Source: Flammeovirga sp. EKP202 (GTDB lineage: Bacteria > Bacteroidota > Bacteroidia > Cytophagales > Flammeovirgaceae). Taken from it: DNA of 64,000 nucleotides. Positions 35,235 through 43,178 of this stretch are shown piece by piece (the first letter of the stretch is position 1; each line of letters opens with the position of its first letter). The notes beneath the pieces were generated by a model. That model was given only the letters and a program-made list of their open reading frames with translations. It was not told where the DNA came from and did no database searches. Both the position numbers and the translations under genes were made by a program. Location: positions 1-64,000 of the forward strand of contig NZ_JACVVP010000005.1 in assembly GCF_014534745.1 (NCBI RefSeq), read 5' to 3'.

Positions 35235-36527
35235 TTATTTGGTCATGATATCCAAAATCGTTTTATCCGTTCCTTTCATTCCTTGTTGGGCTAATGTTCC
35301 TACATTTTGGATTGTTTCCTCGCAACACGTATCTACAATACCATCATTACTTGTAAATACATTTCCAATTTGGGAAAGCATTGCTCCATCAAAAGCAGCA
35401 TAAATTCCTGAAGCAATTTTAGAAGCACATGAAGCATTTGCACCGTCACAAATTACACCTGAAACATTTCCAAGTGTATTTATGATGCCATTTTGAATCT
35501 GCTCTACACTTCCTCCATCTAAATATACCAAAGCTCCGCTAACTGCAGCCGAAGCCGTCATCACTCCACAATAAGCCGATAACCTACCCACATTAGTTTT
35601 AATATGTACTGTTGAAAGATGTGAGACCATCAATGCTCTGTACATTTCTTCTTTGGTTCTATTCTGATCAATACAATAACGGATGATTGGAAGAGAAGCT
35701 GTCATTCCTTGATTTCCACTACCACTAGTTGTCATGACTGGCAAAGCACATCCTCCCATTCTGGCATCACTTCCTGCTGCAGCATAACTTGCGGATCGGT
35801 TTCTTTGGTCATCTCCGTAAATACCTTTTTTGATATTTTCCTGTATACAGGCACCTATATTTACACCGTATTTTTGGGTCAATCCTTCCTCTGCAATTCT
35901 CGAATTAAACTGATAGACTTTTTCGAATAGGGGAGCGACTAATTCTATGTCAATTTGATTGGCCATTTCGACAATTTTCTTAATGGTCAAAACACTTCGA
36001 TCGGTCAAAGAGGAATTAAAATCTGTATCGTTACAAGGTTGATCAATCAGAACTTCCTTGTTCTTTGTTACTTTGGTAATGTTAGTATGCGTATGTTTGA
36101 TTTCTACACTTGCCGTTTCATTTCCTGCTTGCACTTCGATCATCACATACAAGGTGATATTATTTGGAACTACCTCCAATGTCACATTTCCTGTTGCTAT
36201 CAGTTCACGAACTCCCAACATATCTTGGGCTGACACATTACTGATCACCAACAAATCCTTAGAAGCATCACCAGCCAGTGCACCCATAGCTGCCGCTACT
36301 TCTATGCCTGCCATCCCTCCGCTATTCGGAACGATCACACTTTTAGCGTTTTTCAATATGTTCCCAGAAACATAAATTCTAATTGCTTCTGGCTTACGTT
36401 CTAGTATCTCTACTGCTTTCGCTGCCGCAAATGCTATTGCAATTGGTTCAGTACAACCCTCCGCGGGTACAATTTCTTCTTGAAGAATAGTATAAATCTG
36501 TTGTTGTTCTTTCTCTGATATGTTCAT
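35235..36527 (-). CDS. cyuA: L-cysteine desulfidase, CyuA/UPF0597 family
   Basis: A 430-residue iron-sulfur enzyme expected to convert L-cysteine to pyruvate, ammonia and sulfide in the cytosol. The family signature E-G-C-T-E-P is at Cys25, near the N-terminus. Further conserved Cys motifs for a 4Fe-4S cluster are present: 'NIGACIQEN', 'MGGCALPVMTTSGSGNQG' and 'GVICDGANASCASKIASG'. Length and motif order match E. coli CyuA (YhaM) and archaeal L-cysteine desulfidase, and the fold is related to the serine dehydratase alpha chain. No cysteine transporter (cyuP) is adjacent. A following repeat copy lies directly after its stop. Confidence 0.9.
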   Translation of the reverse strand: MNISEKEQQQIYTILQEEIVPAEGCTEPIAIAFAAAKAVEILERKPEAIRIYVSGNILKNAKSVIVPNSGGMAGIEVAAAMGALAGDASKDLLVISNVSAQDMLGVRELIATGNVTLEVVPNNITLYVMIEVQAGNETASVEIKHTHTNITKVTKNKEVLIDQPCNDTDFNSSLTDRSVLTIKKIVEMANQIDIELVAPLFEKVYQFNSRIAEEGLTQKYGVNIGACIQENIKKGIYGDDQRNRSASYAAAGSDARMGGCALPVMTTSGSGNQGMTASLPIIRYCIDQNRTKEEMYRALMVSHLSTVHIKTNVGRLSAYCGVMTASAAVSGALVYLDGGSVEQIQNGIINTLGNVSGVICDGANASCASKIASGIYAAFDGAMLSQIGNVFTSNDGIVDTCCEETIQNVGTLAQQGMKGTDKTILDIMTK

Positions 36528-36585
36528 TATCTTGTTTATATATGGAGCCTTTCAAGGAGTTTTTTTATCAAAAGGGTAAAATAAA

Positions 36586-36650
36586 AAGAGGATCCCTATT
36601 CTGAATGTTTTTAGTCAAATTCATTTACATTCCGAAATAGTTATCCTCTT
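36586..36650 (-). terminator. Terminator after the YtfJ-like gene
   Basis: Long imperfect stem on the minus strand: AAGAGGAT...CTATTTCGGAATG pairs with CATTCAGAATAG...ATCCTCTT, followed by TTTTATTTT. It separates the YtfJ-like gene from cyuA, which therefore has its own start. Confidence 0.75.
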
Positions 36651-36676
36651 CTTTATTATTTATCGTTATGAACGAA

Positions 36677-37270
36677 TTAAAGATCAAACTCTTTTAATTC
36701 CTCCGATGTCAGTTTCTTGTAATTGGTTGTATGATCACATATTTGCTGAATGACAAAAGCCGTTTCCTCTTCTGTCAATTCTCCTGCTTTCCAAAAAAGA
36801 ACTTCACCTGTCTTATCTACCAGTAAAATACCGATGCTGTTATTACAATCACCCGTATTCCATTTTTTTGTTACAGTTCCTTTTGGATCTGTTAGTATCA
36901 AAGCGTTGGCTTCTCTTTTAGATCTTTTCCTGATCATTCTTATCATAAATCTAACAATTCCATTAGGATATTTTGAATCTTTTAGGTTAACAATTCCATA
37001 CGCTTTAAACTCATCCAAATTGAACTTCCATTGCTTTACTTGCTTGACAAAGTTTTCATTTGCATCCGGTGTATCTGGATCAGCATAAAAAATCATGACC
37101 ACTTTTTCTCCAATCAATGGGGTAATATGGTCGTTGTTTTTTAAATCCCTCACCATTATTGGTTCAAGAAAATCTCCTTGTTTTAAAATGGAATCACTCT
37201 CTATATTATTTTGAGCAAAACCTGTCAGCGTGATAAAAGATAAAATGAATACGATTACAATATTCAACAT
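36677..37270 (-). CDS. Periplasmic YtfJ-like thioredoxin-fold protein
   Basis: The start at 37270 gives a 197-residue protein with a good signal peptide (MLNIVIVFILSFITLTGFAQ); an upstream in-frame ATG at 37324 would add 18 residues ahead of it. The mature part is thioredoxin-like: 'VMIFYADPDTPDANENFVKQVKQW', 'YGIVNLKDSKYPNG', 'GILLVDKTGEVLFWKAGELTEEE'. The region where thioredoxins have C-x-x-C reads A-D-P-D, as in the YtfJ family, so it is not a redox enzyme of the usual kind. One Cys occurs in 'TGDCNNS'. Role unknown. Confidence 0.75.
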   Translation of the reverse strand: MLNIVIVFILSFITLTGFAQNNIESDSILKQGDFLEPIMVRDLKNNDHITPLIGEKVVMIFYADPDTPDANENFVKQVKQWKFNLDEFKAYGIVNLKDSKYPNGIVRFMIRMIRKRSKREANALILTDPKGTVTKKWNTGDCNNSIGILLVDKTGEVLFWKAGELTEEETAFVIQQICDHTTNYKKLTSEELKEFDL

Positions 37271-37594
37271 GAAATTATGGTCTATGTTATTATAACTATT
37301 AGGACAAAAGTCAATTGTGCCCATTTTTAGTTTTCCGAAAGATGTACATTTCTCTATTTGTTAGAGTATGTAATATTTGTTCTTTAAAATCATCATTCCT
37401 TTCCACTTCTTTTCGAGAGTGATGTTTCTTCTTTCTTCTTTACCCCCAAAGTAAATGTAAGGTTTCTGTTGTTACAATTCTTTTTCAACTTATTAGGTAA
37501 AACTTTCTGTATTGGTTACATATTGTATTATTTGATGGTTCACGATAGTTGATCTGATTTTGTAAATTGCCTTTGAATCAATTATCTCAGGAAG

Positions 37595-37996
37595 ATGAAT
37601 TTTGGCTTAAAAACTCTACTAGTTTCATTACTACTATTACTTATTGGGTGTGAAGATTACTATCAACGTCCGCAGCATTTTGGAGATGTTTCTTTTATTA
37701 TTGAAGTCACACAACCCAATCTTTTTACAACGGATTTGAGTATCACCAACACTGATCTATTTGCCCTACGAATTGAAAGCGCCACTGATAGGGAAGAGGT
37801 GATTACGTTCTCTCATCTTCATGATATTCCTTCTACTCTTAAGTTAAAACAAGGGCAGTATGATGTCTACGCCTATTCTTCTGGAACCGAAGAAAACAGC
37901 GAATTAACCCTAAAAGGAAAACAACGTTTTACGGTAATTGAAGGTAATGCTACTCGATTAAATATTCAATGTTCCCAAAATCGTCTTAGAAAATAA
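37595..37996 (+). CDS. Small lipoprotein of unknown function
   Basis: A 133-residue lipoprotein: leader MNFGLKTLLVSLLLLLIGCE with lipidation at Cys19. The mature part is a single predicted beta-sandwich (VSFIIEVTQPNLFTTDLSI, STLKLKQGQYDVYAYSS, QRFTVIEGNATRLNIQC), similar in feel to FimA/DUF4625-like or carboxypeptidase-regulatory-like modules, but I cannot name a family. It has a terminator 55 bases downstream and stands alone. Confidence 0.7.
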   Translation: MNFGLKTLLVSLLLLLIGCEDYYQRPQHFGDVSFIIEVTQPNLFTTDLSITNTDLFALRIESATDREEVITFSHLHDIPSTLKLKQGQYDVYAYSSGTEENSELTLKGKQRFTVIEGNATRLNIQCSQNRLRK

Positions 37997-38050
37997 GTTC
38001 TACATCTGTCAAAAACTCATTCCATATATTTACATTCCATTCTTTAAGCT

Positions 38051-38084
38051 ACAAAGGTCCTAAATTGGGACCTTTGTTTTTTTA
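38051..38084 (+). terminator. Terminator after the small lipoprotein gene
   Basis: ACAAAGGTCC / GGGACCTTTGT stem with loop TAAATT, then seven T residues; a textbook Rho-independent terminator. Confidence 0.92.
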
Positions 38085-38154
38085 TTCTCTATTCTATAAA
38101 CTTCACATTTGATTGCTACTTTTCTTCTGATTTGTTGGACACAGATGACTCTAT

Positions 38155-38470
38155 TGCTTAACGTTCACGCCAGTGGAATTTCCATTCTTCTAGGATAGCA
38201 GTTCTTTACTTGGCCTTGAAGGGAAAAGCGTTAAGAATTTCATGTATTGAGCCGTTAAAAATGATTTTGCTGTTTGAGCTTTAGCGAGTTTAAAATCATT
38301 TAGGCGAAAGAAATGGAATTTAGCTTTTGACTTCTAAGCCTTGAATTTTTTACTTCTTTTTGTTTCAAGACAAAAACGAAGAGGAAAGAAGTTTGAAAGT
38401 AGATATCATAAAATTTTGTTGAAAGATCGATTATAAGGTAATGAAAGCTTAGTTTACAATGCATTAAATA
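38155..38470 (+). repeat. Dispersed intergenic repeat, copy R9 (inverted B fragment plus module A)
   Basis: Opens with a module B fragment on the minus strand (ATTGCTTAACGTTCACGCCA), then a complete module A on the plus strand (TGGCCTTGAAGGGAAAAGCG onward) with both hairpins, and closes with the terminal motif AAGCTTAGTTTACAATGCAT at about 38447-38466. Confidence 0.85.
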
Positions 38471-38497
38471 AATAATATGTGCTCATTTCTTATCCAT

Positions 38498-38525
38498 AAA
38501 AAAAGGTCCCAAAGTGGGACCTTAA
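38498..38525 (-). terminator. Terminator after the 248-residue membrane protein gene
   Basis: On the minus strand AAGGTCCC / GGGACCTT with loop ACTTT is followed by TTTTTTT; it lies 25 bases beyond the stop. The stem sequence nearly repeats that of the terminator at 38051-38084. Confidence 0.85.
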
Positions 38526-38549
38526 TACAATATAAAATTCAATAATCTA

Positions 38550-39296
38550 TCAAAACCCAATCTGTTGCGATGGGCTATGTTTTCTCAATAAAAAGGATGC
38601 TTCTTCTTTTGTTAGATTAAAATAATTAACCAAAACTTCAGTACTTTTTATCTCTCCATTTTTAATCAAACCAATGATCTTTTGTGTCTTCTGATCAATC
38701 ACCTTTTGGATTTTTGGTACATTGTTTCCTTTCATCTGGACTGACGATGCTAAGAATGCTAAAACGAAAAGTAAAACAGAAAAAGCTCTAAACGAATTGG
38801 CTGTTGTCTCCGCTTCTGTTTCTTGTTCAGCAATTTCTTTCATTAAAACTACTCTTCGCTCCTCTAACAGTTTTAGATTTTTTTGTGCATCTAGAAAGGT
38901 TTGATACTTGGCCCAATTTGTTTTCCCGTTAACCGTATGCTTCGCATTCTCTAAAATCACATTCTGTACTTGATCGATTTGATCATCAATACTAGAAGTA
39001 TTTGTAGAAACAATTTGATCTTTTGCATGTAACAATTGCCCATTCCATTCTGCATAAAAAATCATTGAGGTTAGTAATGTTGCTAGAATTGCATATTGGT
39101 TAATGGACTTAAAATGCTGATAAAAAGAGATGGTTTGAAGGGTGTAATGATGTGATAAAAAGACGATGAAAATCGAAATGGATAAAGCAATAGGAGTGTT
39201 TTGGAAGTATTCCTTGACGAACCAAAAGGTTACGTACGAACTGTACATCATAGATACTACTACTAAAGAGTAATCTATCAGTTTTAACGGTTTCAT
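38550..39296 (-). CDS. Membrane protein of unknown function next to the partition genes
   Basis: The start at 39296 (MKPLKLIDYSLVVVSMMY) is chosen; the 19 codons upstream to 39353 look untranslated. The 248-residue protein has three N-terminal membrane helices (about 10-27, 35-55, 68-85), a coiled-coil stretch (100-165, DDQIDQVQNVILEN, LEERRVVLMKEIAEQETEAE), a fourth helix (170-190) and a cytosolic tail with a helix-turn-helix-like segment (IIGLIKNGEIKSTEVLVNYFNLTKEEASFLLR). The layout (membrane anchor plus possible DNA-binding tail, next to parB) resembles accessory membrane proteins found on mobile and secondary replicons. No family recognised. Confidence 0.65.
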   Translation of the reverse strand: MKPLKLIDYSLVVVSMMYSSYVTFWFVKEYFQNTPIALSISIFIVFLSHHYTLQTISFYQHFKSINQYAILATLLTSMIFYAEWNGQLLHAKDQIVSTNTSSIDDQIDQVQNVILENAKHTVNGKTNWAKYQTFLDAQKNLKLLEERRVVLMKEIAEQETEAETTANSFRAFSVLLFVLAFLASSVQMKGNNVPKIQKVIDQKTQKIIGLIKNGEIKSTEVLVNYFNLTKEEASFLLRKHSPSQQIGF

Positions 39297-39376
39297 TATT
39301 TTAATTATCTTTGGATTGAACATTTCATAGTTGGCAGAGGTGAGATACTCCAACTACGATATTAAAAATGTTTTCT

Positions 39377-39413
39377 CAGGGTATGTACGCCAATACATAC
39401 CCTGATTTTTTTT
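39377..39413. terminator. Perfect inverted repeat downstream of parB1 (terminator or binding site)
   Basis: Ten-base perfect arms CAGGGTATGT / ACATACCCTG with an 8-base loop and a T-run on the plus-strand side (TTTTTTTT) and a weaker T-run (ACATTTTT) on the minus side. It can terminate parB1 on the minus strand; it is also a candidate centromere-like site because of its position beside parB. Confidence 0.6.
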
Positions 39414-39508
39414 GATAGATTGAGCGTCTATCAATACTTTGTTTGATCATCTGAAAGGGTAGAAGTACAAGATAAAAAACCTCTTAGCCCCCAAAAATTA
39501 TCAATGTT

Positions 39509-40402
39509 TTATAGATCTAAACCAAACTTCTGAATCAATTCTTTAACTGATTCTTCCATGGCTAGCTTTTCTACTTTTCCTAATTCCTTATCTATTGGAG
39601 CATCAATAAGCGTACGGATCGTTTTATTGATTTTATTAAAAGTAAAAGGTTTTGGAGTATTCGCTGCAGCTCTAGAAGTTGTATTTTGTGGAGCTTCTAC
39701 AGGCTTTGCCAACTTGTTCTGCAGAAAATCTTCTAGTTCTTCTGTCTCAATCAAACCTTCTTTGATCGCTTTTAAAGCCTCCTCAAACTTAGCTTGAGAA
39801 ACGTTTACTTCACCATCAAAATAAGAATGCTTGAATGTATCAGAAACTTGATCTAGCACTTCTGCTGTTTTTGCATCTCTCAAAATGGTATTCTTCCCTA
39901 CGTTGTATTCCTCTGCCAAAAGGTTATACAATTTACCATCACCTGTTTTTTCTCCTTGTTTTCCTTTGTGAGTAAGGTAATGATGCCCTCTGTAATACGA
40001 CATTTCTCGCTTCGATAAGTTACGTTTACCGACCTGGTTTTTAATCATCCAAAGCTTTGCATCATCAATATTATCAATGTCTACAATAACTTCTTCAAAA
40101 TCATAACCGTTGTCTTCACCACCTAAAGACTGACAAATTTCATATCTGTTGTGACCATCCAACAATACTTTCTGACCATTATCTAGATAGAAAAAAGTCA
40201 AAGGATCTCTAACGCCCTCGTTTTTAATACTCTCTTCAAGGGTATTTCTTTCTGATTCTGTCAGTGGTCTGATCCACTTTTTTAATTCATCGATGATGTG
40301 AATTTTACCAGACGACATCTCTTCTTTCTTTGAATCAATCAGTTTTGAAGCTTTCTGATCACTCCCTGGTAAAAAATCTCCAATATTAATTTCGTTAGGC
40401 AT
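39509..40402 (-). CDS. parB: ParB/RepB/Spo0J family partition protein (left pair)
   Basis: A 297-residue centromere-binding protein of the left partition pair. The ParB N-terminal domain (about 35-150) shows 'IRPLTESERNTLEESIKNEGVRDPL' and the nucleotide-binding box G-H-N-R at 83-86 (family consensus G-E-R/H-R), followed by 'DAKLWMIKNQVGKRNLSKREMSYYRG'. A helix-turn-helix region (LYNLLAEEYNVGKNTILRDAKTAEVLDQV) spans about 160-200. The C-terminus (225-297) has a short acidic helix and a basic dimerisation-like tail. It overlaps parA by 8 bp, so the two are translationally coupled. It is expected to segregate this replicon, with its parS site probably nearby. Confidence 0.93.
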   Translation of the reverse strand: MPNEINIGDFLPGSDQKASKLIDSKKEEMSSGKIHIIDELKKWIRPLTESERNTLEESIKNEGVRDPLTFFYLDNGQKVLLDGHNRYEICQSLGGEDNGYDFEEVIVDIDNIDDAKLWMIKNQVGKRNLSKREMSYYRGHHYLTHKGKQGEKTGDGKLYNLLAEEYNVGKNTILRDAKTAEVLDQVSDTFKHSYFDGEVNVSQAKFEEALKAIKEGLIETEELEDFLQNKLAKPVEAPQNTTSRAAANTPKPFTFNKINKTIRTLIDAPIDKELGKVEKLAMEESVKELIQKFGLDL

Positions 40403-41387
40403 GTGCTATAATTTCTTGTGCTAAATAAGTGTGTTCATCCATTGCTTTTTTGATCCCTTCCTTTTCCTGTTTCTTCAAGGATTCATCTTCAAACAATGAG
40501 AAAATATCTTTTCCGATCAATGGACCTTTGTTATATGCCATATCTCTTACGGCAATTTCTGTTTCAAAAACTCTATAATGTGTAGATCTCAATGCCTCTT
40601 TGTACTTGTGCATATCTTTGGTTCTACCTGTTTTAGTAAACAAGAAGCCCAATACTTCTAAGTTAGGATTTTCCTCTTTATAGTCATTAATGTGGCTTAA
40701 TACGTTGTTGATTCCTCTAAATGCAAATTCAGAAGCATCCACTGGAATCAAGGCTCTATTAGAGGCAATCAAGCAAGAATCATTTGTTATTAAAGCAAAT
40801 GAAGGGGATAAATCGAAGAAAATATAATCATATTCTCCTTCAATTTTTTCAATAACATATCTCTTCACAAGTTTGTATGAAGAAGGACCAGAGTTTCTGT
40901 TTAGCGTTTTATTTGTAAAATCCAGGTTTGTAGTAGAAGGGATAATATGAAGATTCTCCTGATACTGAATGATGGCATTATTGACATCACACTTTCCTTC
41001 AATGATATCTGACAATTCCTTTCCTTCATAAAACTGAGGATCCTTATACCCCAAATGTTGAGTTAAGTTCCCTTGAGGATCGGCATCAATCAACAATACT
41101 TTTTTACCTAATCTTGATAATGCTGCACCAAGGTTACAAGCAGTTGTTGTCTTTGCTACTCCACCTTTGTTGTTTATAATTGAAATCACTTTAAACTTGT
41201 CTTTCAACTTTAATCCAAGAGGAGTTAAAACTTGTGTTAGTTTTTCGATATACTCTGCTTTTAAGTTCTGCTCTCCATTCAATGCTTTGTGAAGAGACCT
41301 TGTAGGGATTCCAGCTTTCTTTTCGACCACTGAAACCTTAAGCATATCATTGTCTTTGATAAAATCTAGAATGTCTTTTTGCGTCAT
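40395..41387 (-). CDS. parA: ParA family partition ATPase with N-terminal helix-turn-helix (left pair)
   Basis: A 330-residue type Ib-to-Ia-like ParA. The first 60 residues form a helix-turn-helix (DNDMLKVSVVEKKAGIPTRSLHKALNGEQ), which in plasmid ParA/SopA proteins binds the operator of its own operon. The deviant Walker A motif K-G-G-V-A-K-T-T is at 74-81 and 'VLLIDADPQGNLTQHLGYKD' is the Walker A' element. The switch/Walker B strand is 'YIFFDLSPSFALITND'. It is the first gene of the parAB operon, transcribed away from the iterons. Three AGTGAAAAAAA-type direct repeats just upstream are a good candidate operator. Confidence 0.94.
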   Translation of the reverse strand: MTQKDILDFIKDNDMLKVSVVEKKAGIPTRSLHKALNGEQNLKAEYIEKLTQVLTPLGLKLKDKFKVISIINNKGGVAKTTTACNLGAALSRLGKKVLLIDADPQGNLTQHLGYKDPQFYEGKELSDIIEGKCDVNNAIIQYQENLHIIPSTTNLDFTNKTLNRNSGPSSYKLVKRYVIEKIEGEYDYIFFDLSPSFALITNDSCLIASNRALIPVDASEFAFRGINNVLSHINDYKEENPNLEVLGFLFTKTGRTKDMHKYKEALRSTHYRVFETEIAVRDMAYNKGPLIGKDIFSLFEDESLKKQEKEGIKKAMDEHTYLAQEIIAHA

Positions 41388-41421
41388 GATGTGATATTTT
41401 CATAATTTCTCAACAAATCAA

Positions 41422-41508
41422 CACAAAAAAAGTGAGGTAAAAAACAAAAAAAGATATTTTTTTCACTTTGAATAGTAATATTTTACTTATAAAGGTATTT
41501 TTTTCACT
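41422..41508 (-). promoter_or_regulatory. Candidate operator of the left parAB operon
   Basis: Two near-identical 15-base repeats, GATATTTTTTTCACT (41453-41467) and GGTATTTTTTTCACT (41494-41508), 41 bp apart (four helical turns), plus an inverted partial copy AAAAAAAGTGAGG near 41425-41437. They lie between parA and the iterons, where the ParA helix-turn-helix would be expected to act. Confidence 0.5.
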
Positions 41509-42119
41509 AATAATAAATATGAATGGTCTATTTAGTACAAAATATTTCCTATCAGAAGGGTGTTTAAAGTACCTATAATCCTGATTTTAAAGGAGAAAGA
41601 CTGACATCACTTTAGATTACGGTTGTTTTAGTATATTTAAAGCCATTTCTCTAGATTAAATACCATTTAAACCATAATATTCCTTCTTATATACTACCTT
41701 AACCGTAAATATTTCCTTTTTTCTACTTACATATCATTTCTCAACCATAATTCTAGTCTTTAAATACCATCTTAACCGTAATAATATTGAGATAAATAAG
41801 TCATAGTGGAGTTTTAGTATATTAATCTGGGGTTTTATAGGATTGATTGCTAAAAGGGAAACTATTCATGAATACGGTTGAATCAACATCTATACTGACT
41901 TAACCGTAATTTTATATCACATATACTGTTTCAACCGTAATAAAATCTATTTATATACCATCTTAACCGCAATTTTTACGGAGAAAACTGTTTTATCCTT
42001 ATTTTTTAATTATAAATACTGTTTTACCGTTAATCAGTAAGTTTTCAATTGGAGCTCATCATAATTCTAATAGCATTCTTAATGCTAACTTTTAATATAA
42101 ATTCCATCTCTAAAAGGAT

Positions 42120-42190
42120 ATAATAAGATCTATTTATTTAATTATTTTATATACTTATTATTTATAGGGTAACATAACTAATTGATTATC
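42120..42190. other. AT-rich candidate unwinding element 1
   Basis: An iteron-free, almost pure A/T segment (CTATTTATTTAATTATTTTATATA...) ending with TTTATAGGGTAACATAAC and ATTGATTAT. It shares this ending with the segment at 42478-42550, so the two look like a duplicated DUE-type module. Confidence 0.5.
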
Positions 42191-42477
42191 AGAAAAAAGA
42201 GGCACTTATAAATACTAAACTAACCGTAATTAGATACCAAATCAACCGCAGTATGGATATTTCCTTAACCATAGTAATATATCTACTTAACCGTATGACA
42301 AATTTAAATACCCTCATTTAACCGTAAAAATGGCCTAAAATCACACCTAGAACCACAATTTTGACTACTTAAGTATTCACTTAACCATAAATCACTGCGG
42401 AGTATTCGTATATCAGACTGTTTTAGCACTAAATGTTGAGGTATAACCACTATTTAACCTTAATCGCTAGAATAATA

Positions 42478-42550
42478 GAAAATGCGTTTTATTCTTTTAT
42501 TTATCTCTATTTATTCTTTATAGGGTATGTAATTTATTGATAATTAATAT
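42478..42550. other. AT-rich candidate unwinding element 2
   Basis: Second iteron-free A/T segment (TTTTATTCTTTTATTTATCTC...) ending TTTATAGGGTATGTAATT and ATTGATAAT, matching the ending of element 1 about 355 bp to the left. Confidence 0.5.
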
Positions 42551-43178
42551 TTTACGGATGTTTAAATACCATCTTAACCGTAATTGGAATGATATTACAC
42601 CATATTATAAATACCATTTCAACCGTACTTCATAGCATTTACCACCATAGTTGCTTTTTAATTATACCATCTTAACCGCAATTTTTAGATTAAAATATCA
42701 ATTCAACCATAATAATGCTCTAATACCAGTATTTTCCTCTGTTATGTATACCATTTTAACCGTATTTCTACTTATATATACTGTTTTAACCGCAACTGTT
42801 TTCTTATAAATACCATCTTAACCGCAATTTTGATGAAGGTTTACGTTTTTTTCGTGTTTTTAGGCTGATGATCACTCATTTTACGTCTTATTTAGTATAT
42901 ATAGAATGAAAAGGGTACCGATTCATTGATATTTCCTACGAATCCTCTCCAGCTTAAAATGTGAATAAATTATTGAAATTCGATTTTTAAAAATATCATC
43001 TTAACCGCACTTTTTGACTTTAAATACTATCTTAACCGCAATCGAAAGTTAAAAATACTATTTACACCGTAAAAAATGTTTGTTTTTACAATTTTTGCTA
43101 TAAATTAGACTTTTAAATATACTAAGTGCACCGCAATTTTTAAGGTGGACTTCATTTTTTGGAATAATTTTATCTATC

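Larger units (their letters stand above)
41616..43140 (+). other. Replication origin with about 29 iterons
   Basis: A 1.5-kb non-coding region with about 29 copies of a 19-22-base direct repeat, consensus ATACYRTYTTAACCGYAAT. Clear copies are near 41686, 41759, 41903, 41953, 42210, 42304, 42562, 42607, 42663, 42746, 42808, 42991 and 43021. Nearly all read towards rep; a few class II variants (GGTTGTTTTAGTAT, GGAGTTTTAGTAT near 41618 and 41811) read the other way. Irregular spacing and two AT-rich gaps with TTTATAGGGTA suggest unwinding zones. I see no perfect TTATCCACA DnaA box. The last iteron lies about 45 bases before rep, so the initiator could autoregulate. Position between parA and rep is typical of iteron plasmids and secondary chromosomes. 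Confidence 0.92.

Noticed and set aside
36058-36375. 105-codon ORF antisense to cyuA
   Set aside because: Complement of a well-defined enzyme; no start context or domain.
41616-43140. Repeats at regular-looking intervals that might be a CRISPR array
   Set aside because: The repeats are 19-22 bases, poorly conserved, irregularly spaced and AT-rich; no cas gene is near. They match iterons before a Rep_3 gene.
41388-43178. DnaA boxes in the origin
   Set aside because: I found no perfect or one-mismatch TTATCCACA that is convincing; only TTATCCTTA near 41995, which is weak.
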